NCBI GenBank assembly: GCA_964017045.1
Contig: OZ024794.1
Coordinates: 37,230,210-37,294,209, forward strand
Source of the DNA: Omphiscola glabra
Taxonomy: Eukaryota > Mollusca > Gastropoda > Lymnaeidae
Length of the DNA stretch: 64,000 nt
Direction of reading: 5' to 3'
The notes beneath the pieces were generated by a model. The model was not told the origin of the DNA. It saw only the letters and a program-made list of their open reading frames with translations, and did not search any database. This document shows positions 43,501 to 55,375 of the stretch, piece by piece. Position 1 is the first letter of the stretch. The number at the start of each line of letters is the position of its first letter. A program made the translations under genes and the position numbers.

Positions 43501-46500
43501 TTGAATCTTAAAGCCTAAAAATGTGAAGCACAATTAAAAATCAATCTTCTTTACAGCAGGATAGAGAACTCCTTTTTTTTAATTTTTCCATGTGTGGGGT
43601 AGTAAACCTTTTTAGTACAGTGGGGCAAAAACGGTTGAGAAACACTATCTTAGCATCACTTGTTTAAAGTTTTGTAGTGGATTTTCCTCTCCTTTATGTC
43701 ACAAATTACATCAAACTACTAGGCTAGTAGTTTAGCCCTGGGGTGCCCTTTTTTATATGGAGGGGCATCATTTTTGGCCAACTGCATAGTTTTTTTGTTT
43801 GGTTTTTTTTGGAAGGTGAGTTGGGAAAAATCTTGGCACACTTCTGTGGGCACAATCCCTAGCTATGCATGCCACTGCACTAGGCTAAATATTACTTTTG
43901 TAATATCTATCAAGTTTCTTATGAAACACAAAGAAAACGCACTGGCATGATGATAATTAACAAACTTTGCAGTGTATTTCTTTAAAATAATTAGAAATCA
44001 CGGATTTCACAAATTTTTAGGTGGCAGTTGGTTTTATTAGTGATAAAAATTTCAGGGTTCACTCTGTGTTTGAAGGTTTGTGGAAAATATTTTTAAAATT
44101 CCAGGGCCAGAAAGTTTGGGAAAATGAAAAAAGGAAAGATTTTGAAGTAGGTGTAACCAGTCTTGTTACGTTAGCCAACAGCAAGACTCAAGGAGCTGAA
44201 CTTAAAAGTTCAGCCAGGACATTTAAAATATGTTTTCTAGGACATTTCCTTACTAGTCTGTGCCTCATCATGATTACTAAGTTTCAGCCATTATTTCAAA
44301 CAACACATTACTTTTGATTACTTAGGTGAATCAAAGAACATCTACACAAGGATAAGCTGACTATTATGTTTATATTGTATATACTTTAGTGTGATAACGA
44401 ATTTAGTATCTATGCTATAATTAGGTCAGTTAATTTTTTTCTCTTTAGAATTATAGAATATGATAAATAGGTTTTTGAATTTTAAATAATGGTTTGGAAA
44501 AAGTTTGTGAACTCTGGACCTTGAAGTCTGGCAAAATAGGCTATTTATGGACTGTCATAATTTCAGGATAATTATTGTGCATAACAATAACCCCCTCCCC
44601 ATCAGTATATATATATATATATATATATATATGGATGGCCCTTAATGTGTGATTGATCTGAGTGACATTACAGTTGAAGCTATAAAATCTCCCCAAAATT
44701 CAGTACTTTGAAAAGTTTATTTGGAATTTCTACTACTATTAATTTCTTCTGAAAAGTTACAAAATAATGAACATTTTGTAAAACTCTTCAATCTACACAT
44801 CTTTTCCAAATCCCTAGTTTTTTGTTGACGATAAATTTTGTTAAAAAGATAAATTTGACCTAAAAATTTAATAAAATTATTTGCATATTGAAAATAGTTT
44901 TCCAATTTGATACTATTAGATTTAGAAATTTTTAATATAAATGCTTGCAAATAATATTTTTAAATTATATATTTTTTTTAAGTTTTCATTTTTATTGAGC
45001 TCATCATTCATAGAATCAACTACATTAATTTAAAAATTATTCAATATTATTAAAGCATGATGATATTACAATAATTAACACACTACCCTGCTTTAAAAAT
45101 TGATCTGATTTTATGAAAAAAGAGAAAATTTAAACCAATTGCTTAAGTCTGATAGTTAGCAAGAAATATTAAAAAATATTATCATTATTTATCTTGATGG
45201 AAAGGAAATTTCAAGGAGATTTGAAATATATAGAATCAAATGCTGTAACATTAACATCAGTAACACCATGTTTTTTAAAATCTAGTTAAAATCAGCCTTA
45301 AATATTCAGATCATCAACTATATTGACAGCAATTTTTCATTGATTCCATTATTCACTAATTTTGATGGTTGAAAGGCACCATTTATAAATCTTCTTAAAA
45401 ATGTAATTAAAATGGCAATTTAGATGTCTATTTTTGTTTTTAATTTGCTTACGTAAGACCTTACTCATTCTGATTATTAAATATAGATTGTGGCTAATAT
45501 TCATATTTATTTTAAATATGTAATTATTTGTAATATTACATTTAAATAGTAATATGTAAACAGAAATGTTTCTTTTGAAATTAAACACAAAAATACTACT
45601 ACATCTTCAAATCAATTATGTTTTTCAGAAAAGGGCTCTCATGGTTGGCCTTCAAGTCTGTGCTCCTCACTTAATAAAATCAGCATTCAATAAAATTGAG
45701 TATCAGCTAAGGAATTCAACTAAGATTAAGCTCACTCCTAAAACAAGAGAGGCAATATTAAGTATCCTCCCAGCATTGCAAAATGCAACATCTGTTCTTC
45801 ATAGACTTCACTTGGCCGTATTTTACATCAATGGTATTTACTATCACCTTGCCAAAAGATTATCAGGAGTCCATTATGTGAGCAAATAATTTTTTATGAC
45901 CATATCAATGAAAAAGGGGCCATCCTTAGATGGTCATGTGATTTGAGCACATTTTTTTCGCTTCCTTCAAACATATTCACACATCATAATGTAAAATTAA
46001 AACAAACCCTGAAATTTAACTTTAAATTAGTGTTATTTTAACAATTCTGTATCTCTAGGTCTAGATGTATGACTTAGTACCAGAATAAGTAAAATATTTT
46101 TTTTAAAGGTGAGCATTTTAAAGTGATGCCACATCCCATCATCACAGATTTCTGACCCAACTCCACCTTCTAGGTGCATGGTCAGCTGCTGTTAAATAAA
46201 TTGTTGCTTTCTTCAAGTCAAAATATATCTTCATAAATTTATCAACAAGCAAAAATCACAACATCTAATTATGATAATCATAAAAGGACATAGGAAATAT
46301 ATATAACACTAAATTACACTGATATCATAATTGGAAAAGTATGAAGAACTTTTTTTCTTATATAAATTTTGCTGTTTACTCTTGTCAGTTTATTAAATTT
46401 TTTTTTTTATCTTTAAAAAATTATGCATATTCTTCTATATTTCAAATGTTTTTAAAAATCTGTTTTCTACCGGTACTAAAATTTACTAAAAATACATGTT

Positions 46501-49500
46501 TGTGCTATGAAACTTTTATGTGTATTTAAGCTACAAACAATTAAAGAGTTTTAATGCAAAATAATTTGAATATTGTTTTCAGATTCAATATATGTCTAAA
46601 GAGCGTGATTCCAGCTCTGTAAGACCTTTCCAGATTTTAGGAATCTTATCACTGGTCCAGCTGACATTCTCCATTGTTTTACAATTGGTTCACCTTTTTA
46701 TTGCTCTTGGAAATAAAAGAGTGTCCAGCAATTATATACAGATTAGAGAAAGGTATGATACTATGAAATAGTCTGAAATTTTGTAAAATATGTCTTAAAA
46801 CTCAAACCTAGATCAAACTCTGATTATTTTTCAATAAACACTGATTATAAATATAAATTATTCATGACATGGCCTAGCAGTATGTGATCTATTTGTAGCT
46901 GAATCTTAAGGTCATGTAAACTTTAGAGGCAAACATTAATTTAAACACAATATAAATTTGAGAGAAATTCTAATATTGTAATACTAGCAGTATATTGTGT
47001 AGAGTTGATATGTATTTTTAATATTTCTTATTATTTCATCATTGAAGGTTGTAACTTTTTGCCACTCTACTGGAAATTTAGTACACTTATTTATGCCGTA
47101 CTTCAAAAAACTTTACATTTTGAACAAAATATGATTTTAAATTTGTAAAAAGAAATGTAGACCAAAGAACAAGTGAAAAAGTACAATTTCTCTCTTTTGA
47201 CAATCACTTTATTACTTGTTGTTTAAATTAATAAATTGATTAAGATTTATTAAATATTTTACAGGAATGCTAATAGTGAATCAGTTGTATTTAGACTTCT
47301 ACCACATGAAACATGCCCTTTGTGTTTGAGTCATCGGCAACAATCTACTTTAACTCCATGTGGTCATCTGTTTTGTTGGGCGTGTATACATGAATGGTGT
47401 CTTACTAAGGTTATTTACTCTTATGTTCTTTTTTCATACTAATAGTTAATAGTATTTTAGAATGATAATTTATTATCTTTCTGTTGCTTTGTCTTTTGAT
47501 TAGATTAAGTTATAAAAATACAAATAATATATATAAGAATGAGCTATAGGGACATAACGCCGAAAATATTTTGATATGTTCGGACTCTTAAAAACAAACA
47601 TAGTTATTTTCTATTATTTTACGGAAATCGAATAAATTTACATGCGCAAAAAATAGTATATTTCCGCTTTTATATAGCAAAAGTTTAAGTATTATTATTA
47701 TAAATTACAAATACATATAAAGAAACAACTAAGGAACTATCTTAAGCATTTTATATGCGTTTAAAAGTTATGAAAAAAAAATAAATAGAAAAAATATGAT
47801 CAAAGAAATACACAGTAATCACATTTATCGGGAAAACATAAACATCAGTTGTTGTTAGTGCGTTCTTTAGCGCGTTGTCAATAAGGGGAAATAAAATTAA
47901 AATTAATTAGTTCTAAATAATCAGGCAAATGATGTCATAGTGCGAATTGCCTATTTAGCCAAAGCTAAAAGTTATCTGATTTAATATTAATAAAAGAGCG
48001 TGACAAAACTGATAATGTACATTCCCCTTCTTATAAGTAAAATTAATAAATAGCATTGAAACTTAAATACTAATTTAGCGTTGTATTTTTAACATTTAAT
48101 AAGTTTGTACTTTTTATTCATTCCAAAAATAAACTTTTAAGAAATTTATAAAGTAGTAAAAACTCTACATTTGAAAATAATTTTAATTTAATTTAAATTG
48201 GTGTAGCAAAACTAAATAGCCAAATAGCATTTTTAATGCGCTTATCACTGATCTAGCATATTAAATGAAAAAAAAATCTTCTGCGTAAGGGGGCTACAAT
48301 CCAGTGGATGATTTATTTATTTTTTTAAAGCTCTGTGTAGCTCACTATATATTCATTTTGCCCAGTGCAGCACAAGATAAGCCTTAGAATAAATTTGATC
48401 AATAATTAATCTTCTTGGATACATGTATATCGATGGTAGGAAATAGAGCTCATGCATTTTTATTTGGATGACAATATCTTTCAATCAATTGACATTTCAG
48501 TTGTAAAAAAAAAAAAAGAAGCTATATTCTCATTTTACATATGAACATATGTTAACCAATTAGGAAATCAATGACTTTAACAAAACATAAAAATATTTTC
48601 ATAATTATCCCCAGGGATATCAAAGCCCAATCACTTTACACAAGTGAAAATTTAATTTAAAAAAAAGAGATTTTATTAGATAGAGAGATAGAAAGACAGA
48701 CAGACAGGCAGACTAATACACAGATAGATGATATATAGATAGAGATGTAGATAAAAGATGGCTAGAAGGATGGATGGATGGATGGGTGGGTGGGTGAGAG
48801 GATGAATGGATGGATGGATAGATAGGTAGGTAGAAAGGTAGGTAGGTTGGTAGGTAGGTAAGTAGGTAGATAGATATGTGGTAGGTAGGTAGGGAGACAG
48901 ATGGGAAGATAGATACAGACCTGTTTACTCTTACGATTTTGACGTACAATGTATGATTTTGATGTGTATACATTATATATACTAAGTGTTTTTTTACTAT
49001 TACGATAATGTATTGAACGATTTTGTGATGAAATTGTACGATTTTAAGATTTTGAGGGTAAACAGGTCTGTAGATAGTCGCTGGATTGGTAGATAGTTAG
49101 GTAGATAGGTAGATGATAGATAGATAGGTAGATAAACAGACAGACAGAGAGACAGAAGGAGAGACAGAAAGAGAGACAGTCAGAGAGACAAACAGACAGA
49201 TAGAGATGTAGACAGAGAGACAGACATAGAGTCAGACAGAGAGACAGACAGAGAGACAGACAGAGAGATAGACATAGACTGACAGTGAGACAGACTGAGA
49301 GACAGCTTGAGAGACAAACATAGAGATAGAGAGACAGACAGACAGAGAGACATATAGACCGGCAGAGAAACAGAGAGATAGACAGAGAGAGAGAGAGAGA
49401 GAAAGAGAGATAGACAGAGAGACAGATATGGAGACTGACAGAGAGACAGACAGTCAGACAGATCATCCTTGAATAATTGCAAAAAAGTTATCTTAATTCG

Positions 49501-50593
49501 GTAAACTATATCTATACATATATAAGTATTATAAGTATATCCCGTATGTGCTTCTATACCATCAATCCAAAGTGATGAAAATTGTGTGAATTATTACACA
49601 CATTTTACAATATTACGTTTTGGGACCGGGACACTAAATTCTTTTTTTCCCCCTTTTATGAGCTAAATATAATTTTCGTATGCGTTCCTATACCATTCAT
49701 CCGATTGCGATAAAACTGTGGTAAGTTGTTGTGCGCACCAATGGTTTCTGAATTAGCTTATCCATTTTGAAATATTCCTTTTCGGGCCGGAGCCCCAAAT
49801 TATTTTTTTCTTATATGAGCTATACAAATATAATTTCAATCAGTGCTATTGCATGGGTGAAATCAATCAAATACAAACGACATTTCAGTTTGTGTATGAC
49901 ATAAGTACAACCATTTCAAAATTTTACATTTGGGGCCGGGGGCCTTATTTTAAAAATAATAAATATTTGAGCTATCTAAATATAATTTAAAACAGAGCTA
50001 CTGCGTGGGTGGATCAATCGCTACAAATGTGTGGACTAAATTTTCAAAATACATGCTTCTCACGCTTCTAATTTATTTGTGTACGCACTAGACGGAAAAA
50101 AACAATAAATATTTTCTATTTAAAAATTACTTTAAACCTTAATTAAAACACAAACACTTTTTTTCATTGAGTGGCATGAACGCATGCCGGGTTCTCGCTA
50201 GTAAAATAATATTTAAAGGCTTTTAAATTTTAATATTTTGTCGGCATTTTCGGCCAACTCCAGTTATTTCCATGCCCTGGGCGGCACTAACACTAGCTAC
50301 ACCACTTCCCCCAGAACAAAATTTCCAGACATCAATCAGCTGACCAAAAACACTACAATTAAGCACCATCAGTATATGAGGTATTCCACACAATAAGGCA
50401 ACATTTCTGCTGGCCTGTTTGGTTATCAGAAAAGAAGGGGTATTCAAAACTACCAAGTTCAAAATTAAAATGAGAATGATATTTTTTTACCAATAAACTT
50501 TATTTATTTGCTCCACAGCAAGAATGTCCTTTATGCAGAGACCCATTTTCTCCACATCATTTGCTTCCTCTACAGAATTATGATCCTGCATAA
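34485..50593 (+). CDS. PEX10: PEX10 peroxisome biogenesis factor, seven coding exons
   Basis: Coding exons 34485-34593, 40913-40993, 41788-41864, 45629-45877, 46583-46752, 47265-47409 and 50519-50593 join in frame to 906 nt, 301 residues; human PEX10 has 326. PEX10 is a peroxisomal membrane RING E3 that works with PEX2 and PEX12 to ubiquitinate the import receptor PEX5. Landmarks: [14 protein letters not shown] (9-22), GEEYVNIIQ (about 69-77), the [21 protein letters not shown] block in exon 4, a hydrophobic segment [20 protein letters not shown] in exon 5, and the C3HC4 RING C246, C249, C261, H263, C266, C269, C280, C283. All zinc ligands are present, so the gene appears functional. Intron 1 (6.3 kb) carries a duplicated, decayed exon 1 and an almost complete LINE; intron 6 carries a microsatellite and Helitron-like repeats. 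Confidence 0.95.
34722..34965 (+). repeat. Decayed tandem copy of PEX10 exon 1 and flanks
   Basis: Matches 34427-34650 in order: GTGTACTGGGCTT leader, TTTCATTTCATGAAAGT-like leader, AGCTGGAA-AGCTGAAA, TTATT-GT-CA-ATCAAAA, CTCAGATTTT and AGGCCCCTGGTTGA, GACTAGCAGGTAAAT donor, then ATATACTCATT. The start region is altered (an ATG in another frame ends at TAA after 20 codons), so this copy cannot encode the PEX10 N-terminus. The donor-like GTAAAT is kept. Confidence 0.85.
34966..36784. other. PEX10 intron 1, left part
   Basis: AT-rich intron with no recognised gene. The open frame at 35009-35233 has no domain. The 35640-35880 segment is less AT-rich and may be an unidentified repeat. Confidence 0.45.
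36927..38573 (+). pseudogene. LINE endonuclease and RT start
   Basis: About 548 codons. Apurinic-endonuclease-like motifs: [11 protein letters not shown] near residue 52, ALSETR near 90, SYAPTM near 165, [11 protein letters not shown] near 200, LIDYVIV and WTDHRLI near 285-305. Then a linker ([26 protein letters not shown]) leads into the RT. The true continuation ([15 protein letters not shown]) is in the next frame, so a frameshift lies around 38500. Confidence 0.85.
38560..39297 (+). pseudogene. LINE reverse transcriptase core
   Basis: Contains [53 protein letters not shown] and [24 protein letters not shown] at 39295-39297 stops it; in frame after the stop come [13 protein letters not shown], with the catalytic FADD at about 39322-39333, and [20 protein letters not shown]. 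All catalytic residues are present apart from the interruption. Confidence 0.85.
39465..40295 (+). pseudogene. LINE C-terminal part with C2H2-like finger
   Basis: After a small frame loss the reading resumes as [56 protein letters not shown] and the C-terminus. Near the end [21 protein letters not shown] has the spacing of a C2H2 zinc finger, with Tyr in place of the second Cys. Confidence 0.8.
40913..40993 (+). CDS. PEX10: PEX10 coding exon 2
   Basis: Acceptor TTTTATCAG, donor GTATTT. Encodes [20 protein letters not shown] and FYLTTCSG, matching the human segment ending in YFGLTTLAG. Confidence 0.9.
41788..41864 (+). CDS. PEX10: PEX10 coding exon 3
   Basis: Acceptor TTTTTTTTCAG, donor GTAAGT. 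Encodes [16 protein letters not shown], the TLGEEY motif of the family. Confidence 0.92.
41900..43720. other. PEX10 intron 3, left part
   Basis: No gene recognised. C-rich runs at 43170-43235. The 105-codon open frame at 43110-43427 is proline-rich because of the C-runs and is not supported. Confidence 0.45.
43727..43878. mobile_element. Small TIR element with 9-bp flank repeat
   Basis: Flanked by actaggcta at 43718-43726 and 43879-43887. Inner edges TTTAGCCCTGGGGTGCCC and, inverted, TAGCTAGGGATTGTGCCC. Probably a hAT-type MITE; the ends are too diverged to be sure. Confidence 0.55.
44606..44632. repeat. (AT)n microsatellite
   Basis: About 13 TA units within PEX10 intron 3. Confidence 0.95.
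45629..45877 (+). CDS. PEX10: PEX10 coding exon 4
   Basis: 83 codons, phase 0 on both sides, acceptor TTTTTCAG, donor GTGAGC. Contains the [20 protein letters not shown] block, the best conserved membrane-domain part of PEX10. Confidence 0.95.
46583..46752 (+). CDS. PEX10: PEX10 coding exon 5
   Basis: 56 codons plus two bases; acceptor GTTTTCAG, donor GTATGA. Encodes [16 protein letters not shown] and a hydrophobic run likely to span the peroxisomal membrane. Confidence 0.92.
47265..47409 (+). CDS. PEX10: PEX10 coding exon 6, RING finger
   Basis: Acceptor ATTTTACAG, donor GTTATT. Encodes the first six RING zinc ligands in CPLC and [14 protein letters not shown]. Confidence 0.95.
47520..48676. 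other. PEX10 intron 6, left part
   Basis: AT-rich, no gene seen. The 5' end of the Helitron-like element that follows may lie here but I could not place it. Confidence 0.45.
48677..49462. repeat. Compound GACA/GATA/GATG/GTAG microsatellite
   Basis: Roughly 240 bp of GATA, GATG, GGTA and GTAG tetramers, then a 155-bp TIR element, then about 390 bp of GACA/GAGA/GATA tetramers. Long open frames rich in Leu, Ser and Cys on the minus strand here are products of the repeat, not genes. Confidence 0.95.
48916..49070. mobile_element. 155-bp TIR element inside the microsatellite
   Basis: Ends CAGACCTGTTTAC and GTAAACAGGTCTG, with further inverted similarity (TTACGATTTTGACGTACAAT vs ATTGTACGATTTTAAGAT). 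Flanks are TA within tagata, so a TA duplication (mariner-like) is possible but cannot be separated from the repeat. Confidence 0.75.
49540..50202 (+). mobile_element. Helitron-like (HINE/pearl-type) core repeats and 3' end
   Basis: Four diverged tandem units of about 137-156 bp begin near 49552, 49689, 49845 and 49997; each has a C-TAT-C-AT or CTA-TGC-TGG block, then AATCAAT or CATC, and, in all but the last unit, a GGGxCCGGGxC block followed by ATGAGCTA or TTGAGCTA. The 3' terminus has hairpin GGCATG-aacg-CATGCC (50173-50188), then GGGTTCTCG and CTAGT (50198-50202), the arrangement of a Helitron 3' end. Microsatellite next to core repeats is the layout of molluscan pearl elements. The 5' end is not located. 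Confidence 0.6.
50519..50593 (+). CDS. PEX10: PEX10 coding exon 7
   Basis: Acceptor CTCCACAG. Encodes [18 protein letters not shown] and NYDPA then TAA; supplies the last two RING cysteines. Confidence 0.94.
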   Translation, partial: QECPLCRDPFSPHHLLPLQNYDPA

Positions 50594-51221
50594 ATACTGT
50601 ATTTAAAAATTGTTGCCCATGAGGAAATTCACCAAAATTTTAAAAAACGTTTGAAACACTTTGGTTATTCAGTCACAATTGAAAAATGTTAGTACCTGTA
50701 CAAATTCTTATTTAGTTGTAAGATTTTATAATATAATCAATAGCACTTCAAAATGACAAGATGGGACTAACCATTAAAATAGCAACATAATGCCTGGCAC
50801 TGGCATATGATGCAAACAAGAAGAGGGGTTATAAAAAAATTAAAATTAATTATTTTCATCCCAAAAAAAGAAGGCTTGTATTATGTATTGACTTAAGTTT
50901 AAGTGTTAAATGAAAGTGAAAGTATTTTACATAAAATTTGGGGCTTGTGGCCTATGCTGAAGGTTCCATTTATAATTCATGAGTGCAATTTACTGATAAA
51001 TTTATTTTTCCAGATTCCTCACTGAAATATATAGTATTTTTATTTTAACATCATTTGTTGGAATGATTATTTAATCAGATTTCTAGTGGAGCTTTGAAAT
51101 AATGCTTATATTTGTTTAATTCACAAAGATGAATATTTGATGCATTAGAATATTTAATATTTATTACTTATTTATATACAGTGGTTTAAATTTGTTTCAA
51201 TAGTTTCATACTCTGATGTCA

Positions 51222-51227
51222 AATAAA
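51222..51227 (+). terminator. Candidate poly(A) signal of PEX10
   Basis: AATAAA about 630 bases past the stop codon. Other AATAAA-like words occur in this AT-rich sequence, so the choice is tentative. Confidence 0.3.
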
Positions 51228-51299
51228 AATGTTAAAATACAAACAAAAGTTGGGTGGTAACAATTTAATATGACAAAATACATATCAAAGTAATTTCAT

Positions 51300-52900
51300 A
51301 ACCAATTTTTATCTGTACTTTAAAATTGTGGAGATCTCACAAGGTTTACATTACATTAATACAATTATAATTCTTATAGATTATAAAAGGAAATATTTCA
51401 AAATATGAATGCAATGCAATTTCAATTTTAAATCATATTCCCAATATTTAGGTATCATTGTATTTAACTGCTTATAAGATCTTACAGCAAGTAAAAAATT
51501 CACAGAAGAAACTTATTTCTTTTTAGCTTTGTAATTGAACATATGGTAGGCTGACAAGAATAAACAATATTAAATAAAAATGGAACAAAGATACCTTCAT
51601 GAATGTTTTAAATTATTTTATGAAAATAATTTTTTTAAATATAATAATATCAAATATTAACACAATATTAATTATTAAAAAAGAAAAACAAGCCAGAATT
51701 AAGGGACATAATGTCAATATTAGCAATGGTTTGTTATAGGAAAGCAAATTCAGTAATATTCTTTGAAGTTAAAATTAACATTTCACCTCAAAATTTAATT
51801 TAATGGCTTATTTTTTTACAATAGGTTTGACCTTAATATAAAAGTTAGGGCACCTGGCAGCACTGCCATACTTCTTTTTAACTTTGTGACCAAGTCATGG
51901 ATGGAGATTTCAATTTGGTGGGGGGAGGAGAGAATCTAAATGAAAAAAGTTTCACTGTATTAATGCCCTGCCAGGGCCCATCACTTTTTGATAGTCAAAA
52001 TGGTCAAAGTGGGCCAACATATTTTGTGTACGGTGGTGTTTTTTCTGAAGAGGTGGGGGGGGGAGAGACTGACCAAATCTTTGCCTGCCCCTGGCGGTAC
52101 TACTAAGATGTGTCACTGCATCCGCATCTATATAGAGATAAACCTGCAAGTCTGGCATGTTGCGTAGTTGTTATCTTTAATATTTTGTATGCTTGAACAG
52201 AGAAAATGCAATTAGTTATTTTTTATTTTTTATTGCACTAAATTTATAAAGCATAACAATGCAACAGCAGAAATTCAGCTGCACGATTTTAATTTTAAGT
52301 CCTCTATAATGTAAGGTATAATCAGCTTTTCAGTGTTTCACGGATCAAAAAAATACATTTTAATTTTAGACGATGATGACATTATGTTGCACATCATGTT
52401 GCTTTTACCTTGATCCCTATGTGTACCTTTTGAGGTTGTTTTTTTTGCTAGAAAGGTCTTGATTATTGTCTATGTTCCCTTTTTGTTATTTTGTGATGTC
52501 CTAAGCACCTGCTAATTTTGCTTAATGTTAATTCTTGGCCTGAATACAAACAACCTTTTGAATCAACCTGAGGTCTGAATAGGTTCAGCAGGGATATCAC
52601 AAGATGTTGTGTATTTACCTCATTGTTGTAACTTGTGGTTGCATAAATTATTTTTTAATCAATTAAATATTTTTAATATCTAAATCAAATAATGACAAAA
52701 TATCAATGACAATGATTTTTAAAAAAAATTATTTAAGTTTAAATTAGTTTTTCATGTAGGAATAATAAATGCAAGAAGGCTGATAAGAGCATTTCATTTT
52801 GAGATAAAAAATATGGTAATACAAAAGATACAAGGACTATTGGAATAAAATTACAATATAATACCCTTCTCTATTTACAACTTAAAGCAATTCAAAATAA
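51300..52900. other. Intergenic between PEX10 and PHOSPHO2-like gene
   Basis: No gene recognised. A G-rich stretch at 51840-52110 (CACCTGGCAGCACTG, CCTGCCCCTGGCGGTA) looks like another TIR repeat, but I could not match its ends. Confidence 0.45.
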
Positions 52901-52908
52901 ACTATATA

Positions 52909-53155
52909 TGAAGAGCTGATTTTCAAAATGCTGTATATCCATTTTGGGGGTTTTGAGATTATGCAACTTTTTACCAAAAAAATACCACGTTTAGAGAATT
53001 AAATCATTTTTAGACAAGAATAAAATAGAAATATAATGTGTTTAGTTTATAAAATTTACCATGTCCTAAAGGAACCTGGTTTGTTCTACAAAAAGGTAAA
53101 GTTTTTCCATTTTTTCAAAAATGGTGGTTACCGCGTTTTGAAAATAAACTCTTCA
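52909..53155. mobile_element. 247-bp MITE flanked by TA
   Basis: Ends TGAAGAGCTGATTTTCAAAA and, inverted, TGAAGAGTTTATTTTCAAAA, with further inverted similarity inside. TA on both sides (52907-52908 and 53156-53157) suggests a Tc1/mariner-type or related element. No coding content. Confidence 0.75.
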
Positions 53156-53159
53156 TATA

Positions 53160-54750
53160 CTAATACATAAATGCTATTAATGACGTTTGCAATTTGGGAT
53201 GTGATTTAAAATAAAAGAAAGATGAGAGATATTTAAAATAAATTTAACCTTAATAATGCAAAAATTTAATTTATATTAATATTATTTATAAAAAATTTCA
53301 TGTTTATAGATAACAGAAAATTAAAAATGTAAAATCGGTGTATCAATGAAGTCTCAACTACTGTATGTGTTGAAAAAAATATTTGACTACATTAAGTAGA
53401 GCAATTTGCTAATCATTTGTCACCGGTATATTTCTATTTAAATGTACTTTACATATTTATTTATGAAAAATTGAAGCTAATTTTGCCATCAGTATTTTAA
53501 ATTGTTTTAAAACTTAAGTCTATAGTTTTATATAAATATAATATTAGTTATTTTTAAAAACTTGAAAAGTTGGGATATTGCATTACTAAATGATGTAGAA
53601 ATCAGGCTTAAAAAATAGTGCAAACATAAAGATGTGCTGCAGACATTGTACTGAACTACTGGAAAAATATTTTTTTGAAATGATACTTGATACTTATAAT
53701 AATTTGAAAAGCAGTAAAAACAAAGCCAAATAAGTATAAATTATAATTTCATAAGGTTCAAGACAAAAGTAAAATGAACAGAATTCATTCCATTTTAGTT
53801 TACCAGTAAGAAACAAATGAGAAATAATGTCAACAATAAATGTACCGTAAAATGTGGGAACTTTTGCCTATTCAGGTAACTTTGGAACAAGGGCAGAAAA
53901 AATGTTTTAAAATGTCTATTTATTTTTTATATTATTACAATTACGGCCAATTTTAAAATGAATGATTAAACCTTGCAAAAACAAATCATGGCAGAAAAAA
54001 TAGCTGTCATTAAATTCAATTGCTTATTTATCCATGTAAAGTATATTTATTAATTAGGATTTCTTTTAATATTATGGGTATCTTAAAAAGTTTTTGCTTT
54101 TAATACTGAGATCAAATTGCATTTTATAATTAAATATAATAACAGTTCTTTATTTATAATAATAATAAGGAAATGTTGTACACAAAATGACCAAAAAAAA
54201 ATTGACAAATAGGGTTGCACTGATTAATCATAAGATATTTTGTGTTCTTATGATTTTATCAAACTAAAACAGATATGTGCGAATTCTGGGCTGTCTATCC
54301 TTAAATAGTTTTTTCCCCAAATGATTGATTGCTGTTTTTTTTGTAACATCATCAGTGTTTATACAATGAATATATAACATAAACATTTCTATTTGGTCCT
54401 GGACTGTAGACTGTAATAACTTGCTGATATGTCTTAAGTAACTTACTCATGTAAACTTTTTGTTACGTTACTTCTAAAGTGTTATGTCTCATACAATCCT
54501 AGCTTGATGCATCGTTATGGGTTCTCCCGTTTGTCACGGGTTTAGATTATAAACAAGGACTATTTTAAATTTCTTCTTTATACATTATTTTTGTGTGCAT
54601 TCATATCACTTGAGCATCAAGCAATAGCTTAATATAAAATGTTTTTCCCATTAAAAATGATCCAGGTTGGGTTCCTAATAGTTTGTATTAGAATGTAGTC
54701 TGCCAATTTGTTTATCTCTGCGCAATCCTAATAAAAATATTTATATTGCA
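53160..54750. other. Intergenic, AT-rich
   Basis: No gene or clear repeat seen. The right part should include the 3' UTR of the PHOSPHO2-like gene. Confidence 0.45.
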
Positions 54751-54753
54751 CAA

Positions 54754-55375
54754 TTAGACTGCATTTTTAAACTGATCAACTAGGTTTGTATGTGCAGCCA
54801 TTTCTAAACATTTTATATGTTGAAGTATGTCCAATCCTGTTTCCCAAGGTACAATTTTTGCCTTTATTTCTGAAATCTTTACAGGTTTATTTTTTCTTTT
54901 TATTTTTTCTATCAATCGCTCCAACGCAAAACCTTTCCTAGGCATGAAGATATCTTGTGGTCTTAAAACAAGTCCCGGGCATAAATCATTATGTCCATCC
55001 CCAACATAAATTATATGTTTGTACTCAGCGCCTTCGTTCTCACGCTCAGCAAGAAATGCTTTTAATATATGACCCTTACATAGATTTATAGTACTTAGGG
55101 TGCACCAGTCTTGTATATGATAATGTTTAAGCCTGAGACAACCATTGTCATCAAACTCAGCTGGATTTGTGAATACTTTATTAATGGTAGGCGATAAATT
55201 ATTGGCACCTAGAATATGATCTATAAAAACAGAATTAGAGTCGGAGATAATGATATGATCAACATTAGCAATTGTCTGGGAATAAGTTAGTAGTTCATTC
55301 ATTCCTTTAGTTAAAGGTATCTGAGATATGCATTCAAGTATTTCATTTGGAGTACATCCATTCTTATGCAAGTAT
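54754..55375 (-). CDS. PHOSPHO2: PHOSPHO2-like coding exon 2 (last)
   Basis: Begins (K)YLHKNGCTPNEI and ends DQFKNAV then TAA. Contains motifs II and III and MPRKGFALERL, the conserved MPRKG segment of PHOSPHO proteins. Confidence 0.93.

Noticed and set aside
44021..44317. 98-codon frame in PEX10 intron 3
   Set aside because: No recognisable family and no splice support; chance open frame or unknown repeat.
48713..48973. 86-codon frame rich in Tyr, Pro, His and Ser
   Set aside because: Produced by the GATG/GGTA tetramer array.
49044..49482. Long minus-strand open frames rich in Leu, Ser and Cys
   Set aside because: They are translations of the GACA/GAGA microsatellite and have no start context, splice sites or domain.
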